The translations under genes and the position numbers were made by a program. A DNA stretch of 64,000 bases, taken from positions 62,001-126,000 of the forward strand of contig LLEY01000033.1 in the NCBI GenBank assembly GCA_001414485.1, written 5' to 3'. Numbering within the stretch: the stretch's first letter is position 1; each line of letters starts with the position of its first letter. The notes beneath the pieces are model-generated. The model had not been told where the DNA came from. It saw nothing but the letters and a program-made list of their open reading frames with translations, and searched no databases. This document shows positions 11,302 to 23,977 of this stretch, in pieces. This DNA comes from Calycina herbarum (Eukaryota > Ascomycota > Leotiomycetes > Helotiales > Pezizellaceae).

Positions 11302-13713
11302 ATGAAGTTGAGTGCAGAAAAAGAAGTAATTGCCCTCCTCAAGGAGATTCGAGACCTGAATCTGCGACAATTCGAAATGCTCGAGAAGGAGAAACTCAAG
11401 GTGGACAATGCGTACGTGCTTGAGCGCGCCGACAAGGAGTCCATCGAATTCACCGAGTATATAGGCCTCGCACAGGATCTTTCGGCGTTCACCGATGACT
11501 TAACAGCAGAGGCTAAGCATTACCTTGCATTGGTAGTTTGGCTCGCTTCCGGGGGAATCAATCTCTTGAAACTCGAAGAGGAGAGTAGTGAGAATATTCT
11601 TGGTTCTAATCGAGAGATAATTACCAACATCCTAACACGTCGTTATCCGAAGTCCGGCAGCAGACATAAAATTGCTACACTCAATGGACCTGATGGGTGC
11701 CTACATTTCCCTGGATCGTCGGATTTGGGCACTTGGAATGGCACCATTTTTAGAACTCTATGGTACAACTTTGAAAGGGGACTCGGAAATTATGGAACGG
11801 AGATGTTCATGAGGTTGAACCTTGAAGGATTCAAGGATATTCCGTGGCCTAGCAGTCGTCGAAACTCTCGCGATATTGCCCTCTTAACCGCGAAAGTATG
11901 GGCAGCTGCTTTTCGTTCTGCAGAAGATTATAACTGTTCTGGGTATTACAATGAGAACCTTTCGGCCGCTTCACACCCTACCACGATCCGCGCGGACATT
12001 CCAAAACAGCGCGGTACACAACATGTTTGTGAGGGGATAGTGACAAACAATACGGGGCCGCTGCCAATTTTACATTACTTCAACTGTCGCAAGCAATTTC
12101 TGGATTGTTGGATAGTCCTGGAGGTGCCACGGATAAATTTTGCCACTCGGCAATGGCTATGATTAAAATCTTTACACACGCTAAATTCAAGAAAACTGTG
12201 TTTGAACCGCCTCCAAATGTACAAACGGACGAGTTGGTGACATGGTCTGGATTTCCTGTAGAGCTCTGGATCATTGCTTTCCAGTATCATGCCCGAACAT
12301 TCACGGAAATACCTCCGCGTTCACACAAACGTACAGCAGATAAAGGTTTTCGACAAGGTGTCCCTCTTCAGCGTGTTCAGGGTTATCTGAAGACTGTGAG
12401 CTCTAGAAAGCGTTCAGTGCCATTAGCGGAATACCGAATATCCTGCCAGGTGATTAGCACTACCAATCTTGAATCGCCAGTCTACAAGATGTTTTTCTTG
12501 TCTAACTATGAGGAGACATTTGGTGACATTAACCTAACGAATACCTTGTATTATTCAGCTAAAAAGCTAATGCTACATTCATGTTCCTAGTTTGCGGGTA
12601 TTGCGGTGTTTCAGGGGTTTCTATCAAACACCCTTGAGTGGCAGAAGGCTTCTTGGGAACACCTGTTTATGGGTATTGATACTGCTCTGAATGTTCAGGT
12701 TAGTATTCAATTCGAAGAAATAATGTGCGTTTGATCTGATTTTTATTCTTCTGTAGCTTGAGGCTATAATGGACCCTCGACGAAGAAAAGAACTCATGTT
12801 TGAGAGCAATTCCGAAAACTCATTCGAACGGACTGAGGTCTATTTTACTGTTATAGAGGTTCTTCGCAACGCTTCGGAATGGATCAAGGATAATACCAAG
12901 GAGGTCGAAAGACTTAGCGGAAAGTGGGACTTTTTTTCCCCACCGCAGGCATCTGGTCAAGGACCGCATGGGGAACCCAGGAGATGGGAGTGCTACAGAG
13001 TCATAAAAAACAATTGGAAATTGATCTTGAAAAAAGCCAAAGATCACGAGAGAGAGTTATTAGAGACCACCAGGAGGAAGATGGAAGAGGTCAAAAGTTT
13101 ACGAGATGGGGTACGTTTCACCCCAGATTGAGTTCTAAATTTCAGGATCTAATGTTACTTCGCAGCTCTTTAATGCCACTACTGTACGGGAAGCAACGAA
13201 AGTAAATCACATGAATGAGTATATCATGGTCTTTACAACTATGACCATTCTGTACTTACCTCTCGGTTTTGTCGCGGTATGTTACTTACCTCTCGTAGCG
13301 AGAAATGCTAACGTTGAGTTCAGACGCTTTACGGCATCGATATGTTCGACTTCCAAATGCCAGGTCAAACCACTTCATTTGCTGTAACGACAGTTGCAGT
13401 ATCGATTATGACATACTTGGCCGCCGTGGCTTTGCTATCTGGCGTTCGACGGAGACGTCGCATAGGTAGCTATCGTGAACTTCTCAGAACGATGTTTAGA
13501 CCCGCCCTACCAAGATGGGTGCCTATAAAGAATGATAGCGAGGAAATAGTGCCCCGTTTCAAAGTGGGTGATGATATTTCGAAATTTCTTAACAAAAAGG
13601 ATCCACCAGATGAAAAGAGCAAGTTTTCGTTAAACGAAATTCTTTCTGGCTGGTGGAAGCTTCGCAAAAGAACAAGGGTGGGGTGGGTTCTGAGGAGACG
13701 GCATAAGAGATAG
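11302..13713 (+). CDS. CorA-like (Mg2+ transporter fold) hypothetical protein, probably frameshifted
   Basis: The C-terminal third has the CorA layout: a long charged helix (HERELLETTRRKMEEVKSL), then TM1 (YIMVFTTMTILYLPLGFVA), a short loop TLYGIDMFDFQ where CorA has the GMN motif, TM2 (FAVTTVAVSIMTYLAAVALL) and a basic tail. GMN is lost (YGID), as in many fungal CorA-like proteins of unknown role, so ion transport is not assured. Introns read: 12450-12590 (tentative), 12699-12756, 13111-13165 and 13277-13323. The upstream frame (from ATG 11302) ends at 12162, while the protein continues in the -1 frame from about 12105 (LLDSPGGATDKFCHSA); one missing base near CTGGATTGTTGG would explain this. 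Either the gene is broken, the assembly has an indel, or an unusual splice joins the frames. It sits 117 bp from the transposon block. The start is uncertain. Confidence 0.5.
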
Positions 13714-13829
13714 AAAAATCACTGTGAATATTCTTTATAATTATTGTGTGAAAATAACATATGAGAAACCAGAAGCATTTTTGTCGAATTGAGCACGTGA
13801 CCCGGAAATCATTTAAAATTTATAAGATA

Positions 13830-13874
13830 ACGTGTTTCACAAGCGAGCTGGCCACACAAGCGAGCTGGCCACTT
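13830..13874 (+). repeat. Left terminal inverted repeat of the Fot1-like transposon
   Basis: Matches the reverse complement of 36571-36615 with two mismatches (CTGG against CTAG and ACTTTT against ACCTTT). Inside it the 17-bp unit CACAAGCGAGCTGGCCA is present twice in tandem (13838-13854 and 13855-13871), a plausible transposase-binding duplication. Confidence 0.92.
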
Positions 13875-13950
13875 TTCCGAACAACTTATTTTTAAATGCA
13901 AATTACTCAACACTAGAACAAGCTATTATATTATATAAGATACTATAAGA

Positions 13951-14696
13951 TTATTCAGAGTCGTCACTATCTTTAGTATCTACTATTTCTACTTGACAAG
14001 TACGAGAATTGTGTCCAATTTTGCTACAACGCCTACAGTGCCTCTCTACCCGAACCTTCTTTTTTATCTCTCCGCTACCCTCCTAATCGCTATCTTCTAT
14101 AGGAGTAATTAAACTAATTACCTCCTCTACTGTTAATGTCTCTTAACTCTGAATATATTTCCTTTTACGACTCTTACGCTTAGTTATAGCCTTAGTTACC
14201 TCGCGAAGTGTAACAGCAAGGCAGGAATAGAGTAGAGAAGTAGTCTATTCGTGGTTATTAACGCGAAAACTAAGGTAAAGAGCGAAGACAGCTCTAAACG
14301 ATGCTAATATACAGGATTCTGCCAGGCGGTGAGGAGTCACGTGTCAGGTCTGAAACCAGAACTGCTACAGTCTTGAACCAGAACTGTCACACGAAGATCT
14401 GTGATTTCTTTCTACATTAATACTATATCGTATACTATCCTAGCAGAGCCTTTTTCTAGCTGATTAAGAGACTTAATAATAGAACTAGGTAATAAGTCTT
14501 AGTGTCTTTGAATCCGGTCTCGAATAAGTGTTAATTAAGCCTCTATCTTACGTACGTTGCTTAGTATTCTAGACTCCTATAGAGTATCTTCTAGTATAAC
14601 TAGGGTCGGTGTATAAAGCTTTAAATCAAGCTTTGATAATACAACTTCTAGGTTGTGTAGGACTAGTCTAGCGCCTCGAAAACTCGTGTAGATATT
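13951..14696 (-). pseudogene. 3' part of the Fot1-like transposase (C-terminal zinc knuckle)
   Basis: Minus-strand translation shows KRKSRKRKYIQ, then TLTVEEVISLI, then a zinc knuckle of form C-x2-C-x4-H-x4-C (CRRCSKIGHNSRTC) and an acidic tail ending at a TAA at 13951-13953. This order is the C-terminus of Fot1/Pot2-type transposases. Further upstream, LIRDRIQRH and NQLEKGSARI are recognisable. A 183-bp solo LTR (14209-14391) interrupts it, and the outer Gypsy element starts at 14697. TAG and TAA codons interrupt conserved positions, consistent with RIP. Confidence 0.75.
14209..14391. repeat. Solo LTR, 183 bp, with 5-bp TSD CGAAG
   Basis: Begins TGTAACAG and ends CTGTCACA, an inverted terminal pair once one G-to-A change is allowed. 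CGAAG is present on both sides (14204-14208 and 14392-14396). Removing it rejoins the transposase C-terminal frame (EITDLREVTKAITKRK). It shares no obvious sequence with the other LTRs here, so it stands for a third LTR family. Confidence 0.8.
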
Positions 14697-15143
14697 TATA
14701 ACGAAACTTAAACGAACTAAACAAAGATAACTAAGTCTCGAAGGTTAGTATATAGGTAAGAAGTATAGACGCGATAGATTATTTACTTAGAAGTGAACTC
14801 GTTACTTATATTAAAGATATTAAATAAGATAATAAGATTAATAACTAGAGTTAAGTACTAAGCTTCTATCTAATAGTAGACGTGCTAGTTATATATAAAA
14901 CCCTTTATACTACCTAGATCCCTATATAAGCCTAGATCCCTAGATCCCTCTAGATCTCTTAAGAGATCTAAGAGGATCTATTATATAACTACTAACAGTT
15001 ATCTAATAGTAAGATCCTAGAATATCTAAATACCTTTATATTACTAATTCTCTTCTATATTACCTTCTATTTCCTAGATATTATGTCTTATTCTATTAGA
15101 GCGCTGTTTAGACTACTTACTACGTATAACGTGATTTATAATA
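14697..15143 (-). repeat. LTR of Gypsy-1a (left copy, 3' LTR)
   Basis: Starts TATAACGAAACTTAAACG, ends ACGTGATTTATAATA. Same length (447 bp) and order of motifs as the copies at 25960, 32787 and 34571. Heavily C-to-T and G-to-A changed. Confidence 0.85.
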
Positions 15144-17953
15144 CTATTCTCTTCTTAGCCTAGTATATTCTTACGCTTAAGTATAAGCTAAGAAACTTAG
15201 TTAGAGTACTAGTAGTATCCTTTCCTTTCTATTATATCCTATCTTATATAAAAGAAGAAAGAAGAATAAATACTTCTTATAAAAAGTATTAAAATAGTTT
15301 ATAATAAAATATTACTATGTTCTTACTATACTTCTTAAAAACATAAGTATTTTATTAATACCTTCTAATCTTCTTAATATTCTAAATACGTTTAGTTAAA
15401 ACTAAAATATAATAGAACTGATAATACTTAAGAGAAGAACGTTCTCTATACTAGTAACTAGACCTCTATCGAAAGATAAGAGGAGAAGCTAGAGAAGGAA
15501 GAGGAGGAGGTAATAGTAAAGATTCTATATTTATAAAAGTAGAAGACCTTTCTTAAAGAAAGGCGATATAAGATGTCTTATTATAGTCTTCGTTTTCTTA
15601 ATAAACTTAATACTACTAAAAAGGCAGAGAAGAAAGAGAAGGAGAAGAAAGAAAGAAAAGAGAAAGAATAGTAGGAGGTAGAGGAAGAACAACAGAAGGC
15701 AGAGATTACACGCCTAACAACCTTGTCTAACCCCGTTAGCTCCTAATCTAAATTAAGTTTTAACCTAGCTTTCCTTAAAGCTTTTCCTCCTAACTACGAG
15801 ATATAGGTAAACCTAGGTTTCGCTAGTAGAACTCCTAAAGTTATACTAGGCAGTAGTTAAGATTACTTTTTAGTTCCTAAGTATTTTCTAAGTATAGGTA
15901 ATCTAACTATTTTATTAAATACTTAACTTATCTTCTAATAAGTTTATAGTTAAGAATCCTCTTAACTTTATATTTAGTATTTAGGTTTACTAGTTAAATT
16001 TCTATAATTAGAGCTAGTAGTACTCTTAGTAGTACTAGTTCGAGTAAGAATACGTAGAATACTAGGTAGATGTTTATTATCTTTAATAATACTAATTTAT
16101 AATTTAAAGATCTCTTAACTTATTTAATTTTAAATAGTCTAAGTTTCTTATAATCTAGTTTATTACTTAGTCTCTTTATATTAATATTTTTCTATACTAA
16201 GTAGACTTTATCCCTCTCTTTTAGTATTAGCTCCTAACTACGTCGTTTATTATAGTAGTACGCGTTTCTTTCTACTACGAATTATAGGTCCTCTATAAGT
16301 TCTTTATATAAGCTTTTAATTTTTAAGACATAAATATAAGTAAGTTAATTATTAATAGTTATAGACAGTAGTTCTTAATACACTAATAATTTATATCTAT
16401 AGTTAATATAGAATAGTATAATAAGTATTATTTCTATTACTAAACTATTATAAGTAAACTATACTAAAGGCAGCAGTTCTATCTAATTATCTTACTAGTA
16501 GTTTATATAATAATAAAGGTATATTTTAACTACTTAATTTATTCTTTCGTTTCCTCTATTTATTTAAAAGTAAAAGGCTATAAAGAGCTTCTTTTTTACA
16601 TCTAATCGTTTTATAAGAGTAATCTAAAATTTTAAGATAAAGAGCTTATCTCTATCTAAGAGTATTTCTTCAAGTAGTCTATATCTTAAGACTACTTCTC
16701 TAAGAAACGTAAATACTAATTCCTTAGCTATACTTAACTCTATATATACTACTAGAATTATATACTTCGTAAGTCGTTTTATAATAACTAGGATTACGTT
16801 ATACTTAACTTCTATTATCAGATCTTTAGATTTTAGTAGCTTAATAATAAAATCTATAGATATTAATTTCTAAGGTATCTATAGTATTAGAGTAGTGTTT
16901 ATCTATTTATAAGGAGTATAGTAAGAAGCCTTATTCCTAGTATAGGTATTATATTCTACTATTACTTCCTTAACTAATATAGATAATTAATTAATATAGT
17001 AGTATTATCTTATTCTTTAGAGAGTTCTACGAATTCCTTAGTAGTTATAAGTAGGCGTAGTATAGTATTCTTATATAAACTTCTTTATATATAAACTAGG
17101 AACCTATAATTTCCCTTTTATATACTAATTATAACCTTTATATATATTCTAAATTTTATTTATCTAGATATCGTTTATTACTACTATTTTATATATAGTA
17201 GATACTAAGTCTCTATTATTAAGAGTTTTTAAGATCGTAATCTTTTTATACTCTTTATTTCTCTTATATCTAGGTTTTTAGCTAAGAGTATTAGCTTAAG
17301 CGTTTAATATTCCTTTTATATATTATATAATAATATTAAACTCTTCTAATATCTCTAACTATCTAGCTAACTATCTTATTATAAGTTCCTTAGTTATTAT
17401 AAATGTTCTAAGGTTCTTATAGTTAGATAAAACTATAACTTAGTATTTAGCTAGCTATAAATAAATTCTCCAGTATTCTAAAGCTAATACTATAGTAAGT
17501 AATTCCTTATTAAAGATATTATAGTTTTATTATACTAAGTTAAATATTTTAGAATAATATATAATAAGTATAAGTTTTCCTTTATTATTTAGTTATAAGT
17601 AAATTATACCTACTACTATGTTTAAAGCGTCTGTTTTAATTATACTAGGCTTATCTTTATCGAAATCATATAGAATAGGTTTTTCTATAAACCTTACTTT
17701 AATCTTTTAAAAAGTATTCTCTACTTATTCGTTTTATATAAACTTAATAGCTTTTTTAACTAGTACTAATATTAGTTTAATAATCTTTATATAGTTTTAA
17801 ATAAATAGATAGTAAAAGTTTATAAATCTAAGAAAAGACTATATATCTTTTACATTTTCTAGTAGTTTCTAGTTTAAGATATCTTAGATCTTTACTAGAT
17901 CTATTTCTATTTTTCCTAAGCTAAATATCTATCTTAGAAAAAGTGTTTAAGTT

Positions 17954-18185
17954 TGTTACGGCGCTGGTCCGTAATACGTGATTCTCGGTCCTATACGTGA
18001 CCGTCAGAGCTATAACACTTAGACGGATTTATAACGAGATTAAAGGCTCTTTATAGTTAGTAGGAATACCTCTTTTTCGTAGGGTATATATTCCGTATTT
18101 CCTCGTTCTTAGAACTGTAGCTTTAAATTCTCGAATATATATATATATACTCTTATACCTTTGCCTTTAGATATAGATTATAATA
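17954..18185 (+). repeat. 5' LTR of Gypsy-2
   Basis: 232 bp, TGTTACGGCGCTGG to GATTATAATA. Differs from the right LTR mainly at transition sites, as RIP would leave. Confidence 0.85.
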
Positions 18186-18499
18186 TTATTTAAAGCTTAA
18201 CCCTTTTTACTCCCTGCGAAGGATTATAATATCGACTGGATTCTATGCTTATAATAGCTAGAAGATCTTATACTTATAATAGTGTAATTACGACCCTCCT
18301 TCTCTACTTATAACAGCCCCTCTTCTTATAAACAGATCCCTCGAGTATCTCTACGTCTGTAACGACTTATCTTCTTAAAAGACACGCCTATAATAGCTTG
18401 TATAACCTTTTTTATAACCTCTTCTTCCTTTCCGACAATATAATAGCTGATACTTGAAGTGGTTGTAGTGGAAAAGGGAAGATACTTACTAGCTTATCT

Positions 18500-21400
18500 T
18501 AAACCGAGCCTTAATAACTAGATAACACCTCTAGAGTCGCCCCTCCCTCGCCTGCCTTCTCTATAATAAGCGAGCCTCCTATAGACGAAAACGTTCGTTT
18601 ACGAGCTGAAATCCTCTCTTTACGTACGTAACTCTACTAAACCCCGTTGCTTGTAAACTACTTTAATAACTCTTACCTGAGCTATAAGTATACGTAAGCC
18701 CTCCGAGAGGCTACTACCGACTCCTCCTGTTCCTGATTTGGTTCCGACAATTCTACTTATAAGTTCTAAGATAGTAAGAAACTTAAGAACAGTATCTCTC
18801 TATTATATAAGGCTTAGCGGATTATCCTAGCTAGTAAAATAAGAAAGAACCTCTTTAAGGACGAATAAGATAAACTTACCTTCGTCTTTATAGCTACTTC
18901 TAGTATAGTATAAGAGTACCTAGAACTATAGATAGATTTCAGTTCCTCTACCTTATTTATAGATGTTATAGATATGCTTATATATCTAGATACCTTGTTT
19001 ATAAATAGTAACGAAGTTATAAAGGCTTATAAGGTCTTCTATAAACTCTTAATATAAGAGAACGAGACTTTTACTATGTTTAAAGCAACCTTCTTAAGTC
19101 TTACAACTAAGGCTTATATCCTATTAAGTAAGTAGTCCGAAGATTTATACTAGAAGCTTACGCTAGCTCTCTAAGTAAGTATCTCGCTAGTCTAAATCAC
19201 TCTAGTAACCTTTAACTAGTTATATAACCGCTGTTACTCTGTCTATTAAGACAGAGTAACTATTAAGGAACGCCTTATAGCTTACTATAACCGCCGCCTA
19301 CTTATAAGAGGTTTCCTTACCAGCTACGGATTAACTTACTAACTTCCGGCTCTATATACTGCTATTAGTTATCTGCTAACCTAAAGCCTGGTCCGTTACT
19401 CTCTAGTTACAGACCGCAAGACTCCTTTGCCTACTTATAAGAGTACGACTCCTATCTGGGATATAGTAGACGTTATCTATTATAATTACAATGAACCTAG
19501 GCACTACGCTAGTAAATGCCCTCTTCCTCGAAAACCCTCTACAGCTATTAAGCTATTAGAAGAAGCTAAAAACTCGCTTACGGACTCCTACGAACTATAA
19601 GCGTCTAAAGAAGAATCGGCTAACGAGGAACTCGTCTATAAGGACTCGGGAAAAGAACAGCTCTAAAGCAAGTCTTCTCTTTAGAGTAAAATAAACTTAG
19701 ATCTTAACCTCTTAATCTAAGTTATATAATAGGTAGGAAGGCTTTTATAACTATATATACTTTAATTAAGAATAGATATACTTTTAATACTACTAGACTT
19801 ATTAATACTAGAGCGAATAGATAGCTATTTATTAACACAGCTTTAGCTAACTAGTTAAGTTAATATTATAGACAAGCTATAGAAAAGCTATTATATATAA
19901 TATCAATTACAGGGTTTAATAGATATAAAGGACTAGCGATTACTTGTGTTATTCGCTTAACACTAAGTATCGACGGACAATAGTTTACTAATACACTCTT
20001 CCTAATTACTAATATTAGCAGATATAATATTATTATCAGCCGTTAATAGCTTACAGACGTAAACGTAAAGTTAGTAGTCCGTAGCTGTAAGATTAAGTAG
20101 CTAGAATCCCTTCCCCTAGTTCGTTAATTTAATTACTTAGTATCTATTACTAAGGAATCGATAACTATCTCCCTACTAGACCTCTAAGCTTAGAAGGATA
20201 TAGAGAACCGCGACCTCTACTAGAAAGCTATAGAGGAACCTATATTAATCTATTTAATACTACCTCGAAGCTAGCGCTAAACCCTGCTACTAGTTACTTT
20301 TAAGGAAATTCTAGACGAAAGCTTTTAACAAGACCTTATCTCTGCCTAGAATAGAATACAAGTCCTTATTCTTAACTGTTAACAACGTCGTCGATCCTCC
20401 TTAGGAAAACGTTTAGTTATAGACTATAAAGCGGCTATAAGCTCGCTTATAGACATCTATAAACCTACGGAAGACTTCGCTATTAATATCTATTATATTA
20501 GAGCTGCTGCTTTTAAACTTAACCTTTAAAAGCACGATAACGAAGTCTTCTCTACTAGCTTATAAGAGATCGACTATGCTCTTATAAACAAGTTATATAT
20601 AAAGCTCTCTTTAGTAGATTACGCTTTAGATAAACAACTAGTAGAATAGAACGTTTGCTAGGAATATACGGACTTTAAGAATGTCTTTTTAAAGAGAGCT
20701 TTAGATAAGCTTCTCTTGCTATAAAACTAAGTCGACTACTAGATTAAACTTATAAGTTCGAATACCTTATTATATAGCCTATTATATAGGATAACAACTA
20801 AGGAACTTCTAGCTATAAAGTAGTATATCCTTAATAACCTTGATTAAGGGTTTATTATTCCTAGCTACGCCTCTTTCGCCTCTCTAGTACTGTTTATAAA
20901 GAAGCCTAACAGAAGCTTACGGCTTTATATCGACTACTAGAAACTTAACAACCTTACTCGTAAGAACTAGTACTCTCTTCCGCTAATCGACGAAACTCTT
21001 ATACGAATCACTAGTACTAAAATCCTTATAAAGCTCGACATTCGTTAAGCTTTTAACTGTATATATATAGAACTAGAGTTAGAAGAACTTATAACCTTTT
21101 AGACCTGTTATAGTACGTTTAAATATAAGGTGTTGCCTTTTAGCTTAACTAACGGTTCTACTACGTACTAGAGGTATATAAATAGCGTTCTTATAGAATA
21201 TCTCGATGACTTTTATACAGCTTATCTTAATAACATTCTTATATACTCTAATAATAAGCTCGAATACGTTAAACACGTTTATAAGGTTTTAGAACAGCTC
21301 TATAAAGCTAGACTATAAGTAGATATTAAGAAGACAGAGTTCTACGTTACTTATATAAAGTACCTTAGTTTTATTATCTCTATAAACGGAATCGAAGTCG

Positions 21401-23740
21401 ACTTAGAGAAGATCTTAGTAATCGTTTCCTAGAAATATCCTAGTATTATTAAGAGTATCTAGTCCTTCCTAGGTTTTTATAACTTCTACTAACGTTTTAT
21501 TTAGGATTATAGACGGATTACTCGTCTACTGAACTATTTTATAGGTAAGGAAGTGCTATTTAAGTTTAACTTAGAATATAAGAAGGCTTTTAATATATTA
21601 AAAGAAGCCTTAGTTACCGCCTCTCTCTTATACCACTTTACAGCCGATTTAGAGACTATGGTTAAGACTAACGCTTCTGACGGAGTAGTTATAGCTATAA
21701 TATTATAACGTATATCTGAAACCGAACTGTGGAGACCTGTAGGCTACTTCTCGAAGACGATGAACTCTGCCGAGCTAAACTACTAAATCTACGATAAGGA
21801 GATATTAGCTATTATACGCTCTTTTAGATAATAGCGAGCGGATCTTGCTCGGACTAGCTCCTAGATTAAGGTCTTCACTGATTATAAGGCTTTAGAGTAC
21901 TTTATAACCTCTAAAACCTTGAACCAGCGGTAAGCGAGATAGGCAGAGTTTCTATTAGAGTTCTATTTTATAATTATATTTCGATCTAGTAAGTAGAACG
22001 AGAAAACGGATACGCTAACACGCTGAGACTAAGACGTTAACCTATAGAACGACCTAAAAGCGTCTATAAGATAATAAACCTTACTTACGTCTAATTAGTT
22101 AGATCTACGTATTACTACTCGATTAGAACCTTCTATAACGTTAGCCCTAGTTACCTTAGAACCCTCGCTTAACCTTGTCGACTAGTTACTTACTACTAAC
22201 TATAACTCTTTAGACTTAGAAGACGACCGAATAAAAGCTATCTATAAGTACTAAAACTAGATAATAGAGAACAGCTTACTTCTTTAGTAAAAGAGACTTA
22301 TAGTTTCTAATCAAGGTATCTTACAGACGGACCTAATCTATAAGGCTTATATACAAGTATCTACGGCTTACCCTAGACAGACAAAGATAGTAGCTATTCT
22401 CGCCCGTAGATACTAGTAGAAAGGTTTACAGACGTCTATAGAAACCTATATTAGTAACTACAGAGACTGTCGACGTGCTACGGTTCCTCGCGACTATAAA
22501 CCTAGGTTTTTATACTCGTTACTAGTTCTAGAACGTCCTTAGTAGTATATTACTATAGACTATAAGTCTTTCCCTATTAATAAACAAGGTTACGATACCT
22601 TATAAGTAGTTATAGATCGCCTAACTAAGTAATCGGTCTTAATCCCTTGTCTAAAGACAGTTATAGCCTAAGATATAGCTCGAATATACGTTACTTAGAT
22701 CTATTGAATCTATAGCTATTTATAAAGTATTGTTTTAGACCGTAGACTATAGTTTGTTTCTTCTTTCTAGTCTAAATTCTATAGAATCCTTAGTATAAAA
22801 CTTAAGCTATCTACTACTTTCTACCTATAAACTAATAGATAAACTAAAATTATAAACTAATAGATTAATCAACGCCTATAGCCTTTTGTTAGTTACTATT
22901 AGAACAACTAGAGCGAACTTGTCTCTATTTTAGACTACGCTTAGCTTACGCTTCTATACGAGAGTCTAGGTAGGCTCTCGCCCTTTAAAGTAATTAATAG
23001 ATACATAGCTACTACGTCCTTTAATTAGAACCGTCTAGATAAATCCGTAATAGTCTACGAACAGCTTAACTAGACCGATGCAGAGGTACTCGTATAGAGA
23101 ATATACGACACTTAGACTATAATAAAGGAATTAGTTAGTAAAGTATAAGACCGCTATATAAGGTCTATAAACCGGATTCGAAGAGCAGTAGACTTTAACG
23201 TAGACGACTTTGTTTAGGTATTAACTTATAATTAGAAGATAGACCGGCTAAGCTATAAGCTAGATAAATAAAACAAGAGTCTGTTCTAGATTATAGCCTG
23301 CGAAGGACACTCTTTCTAGCTCGAACTACTAGACCACTTCTATATATACCCTATATTCTACCCGTCACTGCTTTATAAGGCTGCTATAGATCTGTTACCT
23401 AGATAGGTAAACGAACTACCCCTGCTAATATAGGTTATAGATTAGAAAGAGTAGGAAGTAGAAGAAGTCTTAGCTATAAAAGCAGTTTGTAGAAAGCTTT
23501 AATACAGGGTTTAATAGTTAGGCTATAACCCTAATCTATAGTAGTATCTAACCTCGAATTTTAAGTATTATCTATATAAATTACACGATTTTCACCTTAC
23601 TAATCTAGCTCGCGCTAGTCCGCTAAGAGCTTTATAAAGCTAGATACGAGCGTAGGAAGACGGAATAGACGATTACGATTATTTAATAGACGATTCGGTT
23701 ATAATATAAAGCTTACGGATAAGCTTTTTCTAAAAGAGGG
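18500..23740 (+). pseudogene. Gypsy-2 gag-pol remnant
   Basis: Gag, protease, RT, RNase H, integrase and a chromodomain-like tail can be followed in order in one direction, but stops (mostly TAG where Gln or Trp is expected) occur every few dozen codons. The catalytic YxDD of RT reads YLNN, so even read-through would be inactive. The copy cannot encode a working polyprotein. Confidence 0.75.
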
Positions 23741-23745
23741 GGTAA

Positions 23746-23977
23746 TATTATAGCACTGGTCTATAATACGTGATTCTCGGTCCTATATATAACCGTTAGA
23801 GCTGTAACGCTTAAACGGATTTATAACGAGATTAAAGGCTCTTTATAGTTAGTAGGAATACCTCTTTTTCGTAGGGTATATATTCCGCATTCCCTTGTTC
23901 TTAGAACTGTAGCTTTAAATTCTCGAATATACATATATATACTCTTATACCTTTGCCTTCAGATATAGATCGTAACA
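23746..23977 (+). repeat. 3' LTR of Gypsy-2
   Basis: 232 bp, TATTATAGCACTGG to GATCGTAACA. Immediately follows the polypurine tract at 23731-23745. Confidence 0.85.

Larger units (their letters stand above)
17954..23977 (+). mobile_element. Ty3/Gypsy retrotransposon 2 (plus strand), RIP-degraded
   Basis: 6,024 bp with 232-bp LTRs at 17954-18185 and 23746-23977. The ends are perfect inverted heptamers TGTTACG/CGTAACA. A purine tract (AAAAGAGGGGGTAA) directly precedes the right LTR, so it runs left to right. In the plus-strand translation: a gag zinc knuckle near 19,480-19,520 whose Cys codons are mutated to Tyr (YNYNEPRHYASKCP); a protease region; RT with YLNNILIYS near 21,225 in place of YLDDILIYS; RNase H (TNASDGVV) near 21,665; an integrase zinc-binding region (RDCRRAT) near 22,470; and a chromodomain-like tail near 23,520 (YLVRL, SNFKYYLYKLHDFH). 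GTTTAAGTT lies on both sides. It sits in the RT region of Gypsy-1a. Confidence 0.85.
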
